A stretch of 64,000 nucleotides of DNA from Homalodisca vitripennis (GCF_021130785.1 NC_060213.1:67595001-67659000), one strand, 5' to 3'; shown: positions 32,779 to 46,800, numbered from the stretch's first letter. Notes: generated by a model not told the origin, from the sequence alone. Numbers and translations: made by a program.

Positions 32779-35700
32779 TCTAAGCTCGTGAGTATTGTAT
32801 CCTAATTAAACATTCCATAAACTGTCTTTGAAACTTATTTCTACTATTGTTCTCATGTTAAAAAATTTTTGTTTTTTTGTACCTCTCATTCTACTTTGAA
32901 AGCCTGTACAAAACATACATCCATAGGCCACCAAAATAAGTAGTCACTTAAAATAAACTGTATATGTAGGTTTATGACCACGTTTTTTAAACTACGCTTA
33001 TATCTACAGAGGTATCATCAAAAGTAACATTAAATTTACAAATTCATATTGTAATACTTTTGATAAAAGCTTAGGCGGTATATTGCCATCTGTTCATACA
33101 TTCGATAGCTAAAAACAATTTTATTTAACCTCTAAAACATTAAAGCAATTCATGGTACAAAAATACAAACTCGCATCAGAGGCAGTGTCAATCAGAAAGA
33201 GTGATTTAGGAAGTACCAACAACTCACAATCATCTTTTGAATTATACTAAACCTATCGAACTACCCTTGCACCCTTCAATGTCGACAATCAGTTGTTAAT
33301 GAATGAGAGCCTTTAAAGTTTAGTTTTCTGTTTTAATACTGATTTGGTGTATCAGTAACTGAACGTAGTATAATGCGAAGTATTTTCCACTAAATTTCAA
33401 GGCTGTATTTATATCGGGCTCAATATTTTAAAGGCGCAATTGAATACTTGGTTATCCATTTTAATTGGGTTTAGAGAGTGTATCTGATCTGTAGGCTATG
33501 TAAAAATCACTTTTTTATCACGCCTTCCTAACTTGTTTGCCAATATCGCCTTGTATGGCTTCATTTTGCTCAATAAATATTCAATCCGCCTTTATTAAAG
33601 AAGAGTCAAAGGTCGTGTCGGTGCGAGAATACATTTTAGCGTGATCAATATAGTAATACCTTAGGTTTTATCTTATCTTATCCACTCTGCTTTAGCAATT
33701 CTGTAGAATATTTTTAGATTCTAAAAACAATATTTAATTACTACTAAAAAATTAATAATTTAAACTTGGTTTTTGGTTAAGATATATTAAATGTGATACA
33801 TATTACCAAACTATTTAGATGGTATAATAATATCATATGTGTAATACTTTATCAAAAATAACAAGTATAAAAAATCAATAAAATTGATTTTTCCAAAGCG
33901 TATAAAAGGCACAATACATTAACACGTGGTATATGACAGTCTCTTCAGGAAGGAGAATTATTTTACTTACATTCGACTCACTCAGCACAGATTAATATTT
34001 TGAAAATGATTCAAAACACCCTTTGTACAGCGAACCTAAGAATACAAACTATCTTCATCGGAGACACCTTATTTTATTTGTAATATAAATATAAGAAAAA
34101 TTAAAAAAAAAATTCTTTGAAATGTAATGCTTAGTACAATTTGTTACTCCCTTATATTTAAAAAGTACCATTATTATGTTTCTAGTTAAAAATAAAACTC
34201 GAAATAAAAAAATCAAGATTTATGATAAGGATGAAAAACGTCTTTAATGAATAGTTCCACATCAATAGGAAGTCAAGCGCATTATTAAAGCCCCGATCTT
34301 TCCTTGGTGACCCAGTTGTGGCAGGTAACACTTCCTGCTCCTTTTGAAACGTCTTGCTCTTTATTAGAAACAAATCGTCTATTCCTACAAATTTAAATTA
34401 AATTACACATCCAAGCGTGGAAGTACTATGAACACAAGAAAAACAATAGCAGAAATTACTAGTTTTCAGCTCTTCCTTCCTAATCATTACAAAATGCCTT
34501 TCTACAAGTGTTTCGTAATCAAAATCTCATTTATTTACTACATAATAATTTTTAACATTCCAAATATCAGCACCATGCATAGCTTTGGGTTTGTTAGAAT
34601 AAGTACCGGAACAGTATGTCTGTAATAAAATATGTAACAGTAAATTGCAACAAAAATACTAAAAATAAATAAACAACTACAAATCAATAATAAAGTAATT
34701 TCTAAAAGAAATACTAGCACCAACAATGAAGAAAATATATAAAAATATTCTAAAATTAATAATATAATTCTAGTGCTGAACTAAGTTAATACAATGTACA
34801 TGTTATGCAATTTGGTGATGCACAAAATATATAAACTAAGATTCACAGATGAGAAGTGATACTATTATTAATTAATAACTATTTTTTTTTAATTGGCCTC
34901 TTCGATGTCATTTTAAAGTGTAGTTTCCTCGCATTTAAAACTTTGTTAACAAAGTGTAAAATGCTCTTATTTAAATTTGCTTTTCCGTCAAAGAAAAGTT
35001 TAAATCCTTTCCTGAAATTGTGTGTTGATATCATAATGAATTGCAAATTTTCGTAGGAGAATTACATTTTTTAAATTTATATTAGCAGAAATTTACTATT
35101 TATATATGCATGAAACCAGTCAGTAAATATAACTGATCTATTTTAAGATCATTATATTACAAAAATAACTAAGAGATACGGCCTGATTTTTTTAATAATT
35201 AGATTGATCTTATTGCAAACTTTTGTATCATTACAATTGCTTTTTAATACTGTGTAAATCCTCCCATGATGAATGATGCCATAACGAGCTGTACTTTTGA
35301 AGCAAAATATGTACAGAGAATTTAAACGCGCTTTCCTTAAAAAGTTCCCTAATTAATAGATTAAAGAATTGATTTTTTTAGTTTTGATAGTGTATAGTTA
35401 AAAAAATATCCTTGTTCAAATTTAAAATTTCCAAATACAAATAGAGACAGATAGTAAAATTTTAATTATAATTATTACAGGATAAAAATTTTAAGTACCG
35501 CCATTTTTACACGTCAAGATTGATTAATATAATATTAAAATTGCAGGTAATGTAGCTTACATATTTCATTAATTCAAATTTAATAAACATTTTATCTAAT
35601 CAGATATTCTTAGGTTTCTATTGTGAGATGAAGTTGTCATGTAGAATTTTGACTAGTTGTGTAGTATTGAAAGCAGTTCATTAAAAAAGACAGGAAGCAG

Positions 35701-35865
35701 TTTTTATGGTATTTTTAATCATAGTTTTGCATCTCGTATTTTTTGAGAATTATGTTTTCATACTAACGAATTAGTGTCGATACTTTTTAGTGTACACGCA
35801 AAATAAGTTTTGTTTCAAAGGTCAAGGATATCTGCTGCTAAAATATTATTGTGTAAATTTTCTAT

Positions 35866-35868
<3 letters not shown>
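32779..35868. other. AT-rich stretch, no gene recognised
   Basis: No coding or RNA-gene signal recognised. Open frames around 34182-35056 have compositions typical of AT-rich chance frames and conflict with one another on both strands. Confidence 0.5.

Positions 35869-35950
<82 letters not shown>
35869..35950. repeat. (TA)n microsatellite
   Basis: About 41 TA units, among the longest simple-sequence tracts in the window. Confidence 0.95.
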
Positions 35951-35954
<4 letters not shown>

Positions 35955-37274
35955 GAATTTATTTTAATTTTTTATCATATTAAATTTTTTATTACATACT
36001 TAATAATATAATTACATACTACAGATTATTCCTGAGACTCCTGTAATACGTCTTAACCGTATTAAATGCTTAAATAGGATCTAGGAGATATTTATTTCTG
36101 TTTAAAAAGGCAATATAACCAAAACCTCTATGTTATATAAAGCTTTACAACAAAATAAATAACAAAAAATTTTACATTCATATAATTATCTGTTTGCATT
36201 ACAATAAATTACATAAAACATAAAATAAGTTATAAAAATAGTATTTTGTGCTATGAATATGGTAATTTACACCACAGATTTAACGAAATAGAATATCATT
36301 TCTTTTAATCTTCAGTAAACTGTAATCTTTTACAAAGTTATTAATTTTATTTTACTGTAAATCATATATAACAGTTATTTTATACGACATGTACATCATT
36401 ATTGGACTCGAAACTTTAACTTTGATTTTAAAGTGAGTAGATCTTGTAATAATAATTTCATATAAAAAGATAAAAAGATATACTCTCATATATAAGTATT
36501 TGTAAGTGTTATACATTTTTGGAATTGTATAATTCTTTTCTTTATTGTATTGTTAATTTCCTTTTCTTCTGCTGGCTGTAATGAGCCATAGATTTTAGCG
36601 CCTAATTAGTAATCTTCTTATAGTCTATTACATTACAAAGACGTCATATGCCAACAATTTCACTTTAATTGTGCACAGAATTGCCTTCGAAATCATGGAT
36701 CAGACGATTTGATGGTGTGTTTGTTTGAATTAAATTATTTGAACACAAATGGAATAATGTAAAATAATATTTTTAATGTGTTTTATTTTGTGTTCTAAAC
36801 AAACCGTCTTCAAGTAGGCTACTTCAATCCTCTAAAATATAAATATTTGAATGGTAATTACTATGTCTAACGCAATTCGTGACAAATGGTAAAGGATATT
36901 CAATATAAAATATTTAAAAATTTTAGGAAACGCCGAATGGAGATGAAGGAAAACATATGATAAGTGACTAATAATTCTCATTAGACCTTTAACATCTATA
37001 TAGTTAGAAATTAAAGAGATTTCACAACTAAGACATGTAATGGATCTCTCATAAAAAATAAGTTTATAATCTATTATCTCATAAAACATTCAGCCTATTG
37101 TTTTTCACCTAGCTAACAGACTGCAATACAGCCAATTTTCTTTACTGCAATAATTAATTCAGTATGTAGTTATTTACTAAATCATCATGAACTTCTGGCA
37201 GACGTAATTCAATACAGAACGGTGAATTAAAGCATTCAAACTAAATAGTCATTGTCTGATCCTTTCAATCACAT
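35951..37274. other. AT-rich stretch, no gene recognised
   Basis: Nothing recognised on either strand; the 85-codon minus frame at 36832-37089 has no known motif. Confidence 0.5.
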
Positions 37275-37740
37275 GAAATAGTGGCAATTGTAAGCGACTA
37301 GGAAACCATGTCAAAATTTGCATTTCCCATTACATACATGTACAGTAACTGCTGACCAATATGTTATTTAGTATTCATGTTTGCCTTTGTCAACAATACT
37401 ACATGTATAGATACTAGATATATCTTAGATATTATAAAGTATAAATAAATAAATTAGACTGTTATTGCAAGCGTTTCTCAGTGAAACTGCTTTCCAGTAC
37501 AACTCCTGTCATCTTATACCATTTCCATCACAGACAAATATCCATAAAAGTTAAAACCATCAAGACATAGACACAGGTATACACACAACACATAACATAT
37601 TGTTTTAGAATAATAGGATCCGTCACAGAAAAATATTCATAAAAGTTAAACCTTCAAAGCATACACACAGGTATACACAAAAAACAAACATATTTTTCAG
37701 AATAACACGATTGTTATATCCATTTACTTTTAAAATGTCA
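37275..37740. repeat. Dispersed repeat, copy B (block 1)
   Basis: Counterpart of 20371-20590, sharing AAACCATGTCAA, ATTTGCATTTCCCATTAC-like sequence, GTACAGTAACTG and a final GATTGTTAT. It is longer than copy A because it holds a tandem duplication at 37528-37712. Confidence 0.7.
37528..37712. repeat. 95-bp tandem duplication inside repeat copy B
   Basis: Two units starting with TCACAG at 37528 and 37623, each with ATAAAAGTTAAA, ACACAGGTATACACA and AGAATAA in order. They have diverged by scattered substitutions and small gaps. Confidence 0.8.
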
Positions 37741-39171
37741 TCCAACCGATCCTAAAACATGAAAAAAGACGTGTAAAATTATTTAACATTATATTTCAAT
37801 GGGGAACCATAAACAGAAAAATCATATAATTAATTATTGTGCTATTAATAAATAACTACTGTACTTATATTGATAGTACATTTTATACGTGTATTTACAA
37901 TTCTCATAAATACCATCGTGTAGAATGTTGCTGTAAAATTTCATAAACTTTAGCATAAGAAATGAAGGCATTTATTATATGAAAAGAGAGAATATATCTA
38001 ACTATTATGATGCATAATGTGAAACCTTTATTCAATTTACACAATTTACATTATAACTGATGTCACTCAGAATAGCTTAAGAGAAGGATTTGTTTAGATA
38101 TACTTCATTCTAGCAATTAAAAAAAGTATACCTGTTACAGTGTACTTATTGTAATAATGTTGTTTACATTTCAAAGTTACAATTATATGCGTCAGTGAAA
38201 GTCATTACGTTTTGTTCCAAACGCAAATATACATAAAAAATCTTACCCTACCTCAAACATTTTGTTATTTCTATTATTTCTCGATATAAGTCTAAAATTC
38301 TCAGCTTGATGACATGTCGGAATGTTTTACTTATCAAATAATTGTCACCCGTTCACTTTTATAAATTAAATATAAACACGTATTCTAAAAGAGTAATTGA
38401 ACCAGCGAATACCCGCGGTTTTTCACCAGCATTTGTTCTCATTAAGGAGGTATACACAATTAATTAAACGAAAAATAGGCATTACGTAGTCCTACTGTAA
38501 TATATCAATGGAGACCTTTACGGAATACGGTCTGTCCTATAGTATTTTTCAGATGTGAGATATGAGAGTTTACATCCCTATATTGAACCTCCCTAAAATA
38601 AGACCATTATCTTATAAAAAATGTTAATCCGAGAGACGATTATCTCTAAAAATTACTCATATCAGTAACTATTATGCAAATCATGAGGAGGAATAAATTT
38701 ACATATTTAAGAAGATAATCTGATATATTAAAATTTATAGAGAAATTTCCAATATTTAAGTAATCGGTTGTCAGCCACCCTTTTTTTCGTGGAATGAGAT
38801 CTAATAAATGAATATGATAAATAAAATGAAAATGTAAACTGTCGTTATTTTTACAGGCAAATTTAGGGCTAAACTATACTTTCTTACACTAATATTTGCT
38901 ACACATTCTAAAACTAACAACAAAATGCTTAATATCTTGTCTTTTGTTTATAATGTGATAAAAATTAATATTATATAGAAAAATTATATTTATGAACACA
39001 AATAGTGTAAATTTACAACATCAAAATTAATGCATTCTATTTTTTTTATTAAAACTGGTTACTTACACTTATAAATGTATTCTGCCTGTTAAAAACCAAG
39101 ACAGGTAGTCATCATGCCCGCTACAATTCACTGCAATTAGTACTCCAGGCCAGTCATTCGTTTTAGACAGT
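37741..39171. other. AT-rich stretch, no gene recognised
   Basis: Sequence present in copy B but without an obvious counterpart in copy A, so it may be an insertion. No coding or RNA signal recognised. Confidence 0.45.
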
Positions 39172-39475
39172 AAAGGAGCTGGGAGAGAGTACTCATAACG
39201 GCAAGGAGGTACGGAAGTACTGTAAACGATTTATCGAACATCTTATGCTGGGGAATACGCAAAGTCAAACGACCATTGTAGCCGTTCCTCAAGCCTCCTT
39301 AAATAACAATGAAAATTTTGAAAAGCTCTTAGATCGTGCAAACAAGATTAAGACCACTGAAAAATATAGCTTAATTTTAAATTGTGGTCTTCAAGGAGAA
39401 ACACCTACACCTAATTTAACAAAATTTACCAAAATTTGTTCAAACTATAACGCGTCTAAATTAAATATATAGAAA
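39172..39475 (+). CDS. Unassigned ~100-codon open frame
   Basis: Open from a stop at about 39169 to TAG after LNI. It reads TVKELGESTHNGKEVRKYC, a KRFIEHLMLG segment, TTIVAVPQASLNNNENFEKL and KTTEKYSLILNCGLQGETPT, ending NASKLNI. The composition (balanced charged and polar residues, no low complexity) is unlike the Ile/Phe/Lys-rich chance frames around it, and local GC is higher. There is no Met before residue 30, so it would be an internal exon or a piece of a decayed element rather than a complete gene. No family recognised. It lies in the part of repeat copy B missing from copy A. Confidence 0.25.
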
Positions 39476-39671
39476 ATGGTTAAGCATATAGCTCTCTTTT
39501 TCGTTCGTTTTGGTCATATTTATTAGTTATATAGATATTGTTTAATTTGTCTTTAACGATCAGTCTTATTTTCGTTGTATGTTATTTTATTGTTGGTGAT
39601 TTAAGAATGTATATAATAATATATTGTATGTTTAATAATATATGTATAATATTATATGTATAAAATCACAT

Positions 39672-40405
39672 GCGATGTTCTGAACATAAAACAAGCTGTA
39701 TCTGTCAGACAAGATTGATGAGTTCAGAGGTCGAGGTCATTATTTAACGTTGAGGCAACCGGAGCTGTCACAGGGCGGTCATCAGTCTGGCTTTTCTTAA
39801 AGTCGTTGTCGTTTCTCTATAGCCAGGATAACATTTGGGTGTTATATGTTAAAAGTAATACATTTTTTATAAGAATGTATTATTACTATTTATACAAAGT
39901 ATACGCGAAACTACTTTTAGTTTTGATTACCTATAAAAGCAGTGAAAACATTTGAAGCCTCCTATCTATAAACAGATGCCTACAAAATCAGTGATTTCCT
40001 TCACTTTCTAAAGAGAAATTATACTGATACATTACACTATAAGACAACATTATAGATATATTTGTATTGTTTAAATTATTAAAAACGATCCAGACACTTA
40101 ACTGACACTTTATATCAATATTAATTTTAGTTCGGTTTTGAATTTTGTATGAAAAAGTACCACTTGCAATTATTTTAGATATTTTATAGATAGCTCCTTG
40201 AATTTATCTACGAAAGTAAGATTCCTCATACAGATTTGAACTGCGAGATACGTTATGACTTTGTAGGTTCAGATCTATAGTATAACCTTATGCCTCTCAG
40301 TGAGATAAAAATCATGCTTTAGCTTCTCTATTCAATGCAATAGATCCAGATAGAGTTCCCGCATGAAAATATCCGTATCGTACACGGCATACATTTTTAT
40401 CGACT
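39672..40405. repeat. Dispersed repeat, copy B (blocks 2 and 3)
   Basis: Block 2 (39675-40020) matches 20885-21240 with about nine in ten positions equal in the core; block 3 (about 40265-40405) matches 24740-24965 more weakly. The order and orientation are the same as in copy A, with different intervening DNA, which supports one ancestral sequence that was later interrupted. Confidence 0.7.
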
Positions 40406-41367
40406 TCATAGGTCTTTGTGAAAGCTTGCTTGCTAATAATATAGTATACTTTTTATTGAGATCTGTTTATGCTGATTGTGAAAGTAATATTACAATACTA
40501 CATTAAATTTACTGTTCCCCTAATATTTAAATCTCGCTTTATTCTTCTCAAATATTGTATTTTATTTTTTGTATACGATGAAAAAATTAATTTTTATATG
40601 TCATTGCAAATTCAGAGGTAAAGTATTTAAATTACTTTCCGTGCTTATTCTAGTTAATTTTATCAGGTAATGTAATAAAAAGAGACATTCTATTGAATAT
40701 GTACTGACCTGAACATTCAGGTACATGTATAATGTACACGTATAAAGCGTACGTGTGCCACACCGTTCACAAGAAAGTAGATTTACAAAATCTACCAATC
40801 TTATCTATACCGCTATATGGTTCCCTATTCATCTCTATCATTTCCATTGAAATCTATTTGGGGTTTTTAATGCTATTGAAAAAAGTAGAGCATGGCCGGA
40901 GCATGTTCATCGGAGTGCTATTGACCTTTGATTTGACAGATATCTACATGTGCGAGAGATTGAAAAAGTGGGTTTTCAGAGAAAATAATACAATGTAAAT
41001 ATATTGTAAATGTCTTTTTATATTTTGCTTTCAAAATGTTCCAATGTAATTACTAAATTCATCAATTGTTCGTAAATTTAATTCAATTTAGCACTTTAAA
41101 AGTAAAAGTAACGAGTTTACAACAAACTTAGAAATTTATGTGGCACAAATTCACATGAAAATATGATAAATTGACAAAAATCAATAATTTTGACTTACTA
41201 CAACATTGAGATAATGAAATTCGATTTAGATTATTTTTAAGACCATGTTAACGGTGTACTCTAGTACCTTGACTTAAGTTAGGACATACGTATAATGTCT
41301 GTCATATTGGATTGTTTCCTTTCTTCATATTTTTAGAACCGAAATCTAGGATATCTACTTGTAATAC

Positions 41368-41407
<40 letters not shown>

Positions 41408-43649
41408 AATATATATTATATATATATATAAATTTAACTTAATAAATTAAGCATATAAAATCAGAACCTCTGTCATAAACTTTATATGTCATAACATTAT
41501 TCTTTATAATATTGTAAATTTTCGTTTGAAGTTTGAAGTTTTGAGTTTGAAAAAATCTGTTTACACGATAATTTTTAAAATTCATTTTTCTACCATTACT
41601 ATGTAGTAAATTACAGACGCAGTCGTTATATAGTAAATGTTTTCAATCAAAATTTGAGTACGTGACCTATATAAATTACGTAACTTCTGTATTTATCTAG
41701 GTCATGATTATTTTTAAGGGAACTTTATTAGTAAAGCGTTATAATTTATATATTTAAAAACACAAAAAAATTATCCATAATAATAATATTAAATACTGAA
41801 GTTGTAAAATTTGTCTTCTTAATAATTTTGTTTCTATGTGTACAAATGAAAGCAATAATGTAACAAAACCCGATGTGGAAAAAAATACATCATGTGGATA
41901 TTTATTACCAGACAACAAACCTACGCAAATGGTAATTATGTTCTATTCTTTATTTTAAGTTTTGTACTAATTAATTGGTACCCTTATAAAAAGTATACAA
42001 GAATGTTTTTTATTTAATAATAGAGACTACTTTTAATATAATTGACAAACACTAATATAAAAAATATCCATATAATAAACTATATATTATAAAATAGAAT
42101 ATAACTCTACCAAGTTAATGCCGTTTTAGGTAATTTCTAAACGCGTTGTATGCAATGTATTTTGGTAGTCTTTCAACAGACCCATTGTAATGATCCTCTT
42201 GATAATTTAAAATAGTCACGATTTTCTTTGTGTAATGTAATCAAACACTAAATTATGTCAAGTAAATTAAATTTTTCAGTGACTTTTGTATATGATTGAA
42301 AATTGAAAATTAGTTATATTCTTAAAGTCGTTATTTGAAATATTGTCTGTTTGTAAGCTAGATCTATGCTTATATAGTGCATGTATTGAATGGATGTACG
42401 ATTTCAATACCCAAACCAATAATTTCTATTATAACGCTTGTTTGCAGAAATACGCTATGCATTGTCCGTTAATCATGATCACAAATAATTTTGGCCCTCT
42501 TAAATGCCAATTACAGTGTTTACCCAACAGCAGTTTATGCAATGCAAGCCAATATTACGTTCATATTGTTATATAGTAAGGCTTTAGGTTACATACATGT
42601 TTTGGTCGTGTCGCTTTGAATAACAATAGAAATAATTATTGGTTCAATAAACACATTGCAATGGCTACAATTTTATTGTGTGGTTAGAGTAAGGGTTTGC
42701 CAGTGGAATAATGGCTCGTGTTTCACCATTCAGGTGAAAAATATAATGCGAAATAAATGTATGGTCTCAAGTAGTTAAATTGTTTTCTACTGCAGAGATA
42801 AAAAGTTTGATTCATAAGTTTTTACTTTACATCTAATTAAAGGTGACTCACCACAGATTTCAAACCAGTTTAAAAAATATATTAAATATAATCAAATATA
42901 TTAAAAAATATGTGTAACTCATTTGGAAGTTCCATTAAAAAGTGATAATTTTATATACATGTACATCGTGTCATGAAAAAAGACTGCAATCACAATAGGT
43001 TAACGTATATACGTTATTATTAGGATATCATCCCATACTTAGCGTTTTAATGTGAAATCAGTAATCCGTTTTAGATGGAATAGATATAGGTGCATACACA
43101 GCAGAGTGTATATAGGCAGAATCTAGGTAGCATACATATATAAACAGCTGAACGTATGTTGGTAGTTCTTGCGATTGCTATCTTTTTTAATATGGGTTGT
43201 GTTTCAAATTTATATTGAATAAATTTCATTAACAATTGATATCCTGGTTTATTGAAGTCTTTGGCTTAGGAACGAAAATGTCTATATACTTTCTCAAACA
43301 GATAACTGAGGTACTTTGAAATTTTACATATTAAAACATATACAAACAAATTTAAACTTTTAACTCCGTTAAAATACAAATTGTAATCACGACTTAACTA
43401 GAGTAATGACGGCACTTTTATTTTACAACTAAAAGATTAAAAACAGAAAAGTATAAGCTCGGACTCCACTAGAATACAAATAATAACTATAACTAATCAT
43501 TACCTAATATCACATTCCCATGTGTGATTCCAACGTGCCTAAGTTAGGTTTCACTTGCATTTTACAAACTTTAACCTGGACACCTATCGAAGTTTATTTG
43601 ATTTTAATCTAAAATATGAAACGCATGATATACATTTTCTATTTAAAGT
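40406..43649. other. AT-rich stretch, no gene recognised
   Basis: Two frames (40732-40998 and 42343-42576, both +) have no recognised motif. A (TA)n-rich patch at 41371-41434 includes palindromic TA runs. No element ends recognised. Confidence 0.45.
41371..41434. repeat. (TA)n-rich simple sequence
   Basis: Two TA runs split by TTTATAATATATAT-type imperfections. Confidence 0.9.
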
Positions 43650-43800
43650 TTGTTATTGACGACGGAGAGTATGGCAGGGTGACAGGATTTCGGAACTATG
43701 CAATCGTTATGTTACAAAAAGTATAACTCATCAGTTTGAGGATTGGAATCTATACCCTTCGTCAGTAAAACTATCGGGAGGAATTAGTACATAAAAAATA
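43650..43800 (-). other. Hammerhead-like retroelement tail, decayed
   Basis: On the minus strand CTGACGA (43759-43765) is followed by a stem AGG...CCT enclosing GTATAGATTCCAAT, then C and AAAC (43734-43738). A hammerhead core needs CUGANGA, stem II and GAAA; here the G of GAAA appears lost. Downstream on the same strand is TGTAACATAACGATTGC and CCGAAATCCTGTCACCCTGC, which I associate with dispersed insect repeats of Penelope-like type. No reverse transcriptase or GIY-YIG frame is present nearby, so this would be an orphan terminal-repeat piece. Confidence 0.4.
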
Positions 43801-46800
43801 AAGAACAAAAAGAAGAAAGGATGGGAAAGCAAAGGGTTCAAACATACCAATGAGCTGCTTAGAGTCTCGTGCAGGCCTTTGTCACTGCACAGAATGCAGG
43901 TCCCGGGCACAAGTCACGAATATGAGAAACACAATCACCACTAGCATGGATGAAAGTGGCATATATTTTCAGGATATAAGTCAAGATAGCTCTAGTTGTC
44001 TTCTCTTACACACTTTTTTCTTTCATCGCACCCTGTTTACATAACACATTCGTATGTTTACTTAATTCCTTACATGACCCGGTTTTGAAAACGAACATTA
44101 CGGAACCTAACCAAATCGATTGAAGTTCACATATAGATCACACTGCGTTCGGCAGAAACATGCTAATAATTTTGCCCCTTTATCTAGTAAAAATAATGTT
44201 GGTTTTTTGACATATTGTTTATTGTGTTCTAATATACTTTTAATAATGTATGTAGTTTTATACAACTACAACAACACTGACAAGGTCTCGACTCCATTGC
44301 AGGACACAATGCCAAGTAAAGTAGAAGAAACAGCAAACTGTTCGTATTGTTTCACATACGTAGATAACATACTGGTATTCATTATAAGTAAAGTTATAGA
44401 ATGGTTGTACACCATAGCAACACACTGCTAGTGTTTTTCACTTATAACAGGACCATAATTCACAAACCAACACATTTAAGTCATTCATTATATTTTCATG
44501 GTTTAATACGGAATCATAATTTATTCATATTATTTAAATTATTTTAGATAGACAAATAATTAATTATCCAGTTAAAATATTGTACAATATTGTATATTTA
44601 ACGAAAAAGTTCTATGTACCCTTAGCAATGAGCTACTCTCGTTCAACAAGAAGTGCTGACTGTGAATGTACATTTTATAGAAAGCTGAATGTTTGCTTCA
44701 TTAACGCCAACGCTCTTTCTACACAGACTCTTCACTCTGACATAACTTGTTCATGCGAGGTTTCTGTTGTATTTGTAAAATGTCTTGTAATTTATACCAC
44801 CAATTTAATGTCTGTGTTATTAAAACAATTACACAATATGCTGCTTGTGTTTCCGAAGAAAGTCTAGGTTTAGTACTCATCGCTTTACTTAATGAAAGGA
44901 ACAGCCAAAATGTTCCAATAACGAAGTTACTGCTTTATTATTGGGTGAATATAAATAATGATAACAAATTGAAGCTAAAATTGCTGGTATACCAATAAAT
45001 CAGCTATTGAAAGGTAGAAATGAAGACAATCTTATCATATTTAATGTATTATAATGGACAGTATTTTATCATTATCATACAGGTTAAAATTAGACGCTTA
45101 GAAAACACCGGTTGTAATAAAAGTCGGTGTGTGTCTTCAGGCGGTTTCTATAATGGTTCTGATTCACAATTAGGTCAAATTTAATTGTTAATTTCATTAA
45201 TTTTGTATTAATTTATAAATTGTTGTTGGTTTTGGAATGTTTTACATTGGATCCGACAGACTGCGCTACGACACTTAACTGATACTAAGTTACTAAGTTA
45301 ACTGATACTAAGTTAACAGCTGCTGTTAACACTTTCAGCTGAAGTTCATCAAAGAGGCAGTTCCATTTGTTTCAACTTCTAATTTTTTTAAAATATTAAA
45401 TTATTTAAAAAAAGCACTTAATTAAGTGCATGATCATTAGTGTAATGCAGATTGCAAAGACGAAATTACTATCTATTTTTTTATTTAGCTTGCGCAAATC
45501 AACAATAAACCATCTACTGCAATGGAAATGCTATTTAAACGCTGTTGTAAAATTACCTTATTTTACATGTTTGCACATAATGTAATCGAATCTTATTAGC
45601 TTCTTTGACATTGTGTACGGCATTTTCACTGTAGTTTAAGAAAATCAAAAGGGGATAACACACTCTTGCCCTTATACTACAAGCATATACGCCTTATACA
45701 TAACTTCTTGATCGGTGAAAACATCAAAATCACTTCGGCACCAAAAAGTTAATCTTAGTTGGATTCTAAAACCAAAATATGAGACCATTTTTTTTGGTCA
45801 GTGCAACAGCATAATTTCAATTGTTGAACCGTAAATAGATTAGAGCGGGAGTGAATTTAAACGACCGGAACAGACTCATATTGACTATAACAACTTTTTA
45901 GTCGTACGATACACTTTCGTCATTGAGACAAAGAGGCGAACTAAGAACATTTATTGTTTACTTTTATTGTTACTGAAATCTTTGCAGAACTTATCATTAT
46001 CATTAAATGTCGGAGGGATATTCACATCGTATAAAATCTGTGTCCCTCTATGACTCCTGGGTTCCAAAACACGGTTTTTGCCCCCAAAACACTGTTTTTT
46101 TAAACTTAAATCTAAAATGGATCTGGAGATTGGAATAAGTTTGAGTGACTATCAATTACTATCTCAGGCATTTGATGTCTATAGAAAGATAGTAGATGCG
46201 ACAGTAAATTGCTTGCGAAGGTGCTGGTAACTGCTAGTATCTCAAATATAAATAAAAAAAAACAATGACAATAAAGAATTCATAATGTAAAATGAAATCT
46301 AAATTATAATGATAATACAAGATAAGTACTAAAATTCACTTATTACGAAAATTCATCAAAAGATTAGTTTATCACTAAAGCAGTATATTTATATTTATTA
46401 TATTTTGAATAATTATTCAGCAAAACATATTTATCTATGTTTAGAAAGTGAATATAATATATTTGAGTGATAGTTTAACACCAATTATGTTGTACAATAA
46501 AAGAGTAACTTAAAATATAAATTTGTGAAGAATTACTATTTTATTGTAAACTATTGTATTTAGAATAGGCTATTACAATTAGTAATAACTATTTACATAC
46601 AATGTTGTTTTATTAAAATTGTTGTAGATACGATTATCATAAGTGATGGAAAACATCAAAACCATTTACTACCATATTTTATTTGATTTTTTGTTCTTTA
46701 ATCTTACTTTTAAATAAAATACTTAGTTTGAAACCGTTCATTGATCATTACTATTTCTTCTTCCTCAAACACGTCAACACAAATAATATTATTACAAAAA

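Noticed and set aside
20371..40405. The two dispersed repeat copies as LTRs of one giant retrovirus-like element
   Set aside because: They are about 17 kb apart, internally rearranged, and no gag/pol or primer-binding site lies between them; the RT pieces between are LINE-type.
44120..44998. Cluster of three small frames as a multi-exon gene
   Set aside because: No shared family, no convincing splice sites, and stops between them; too weak to call.
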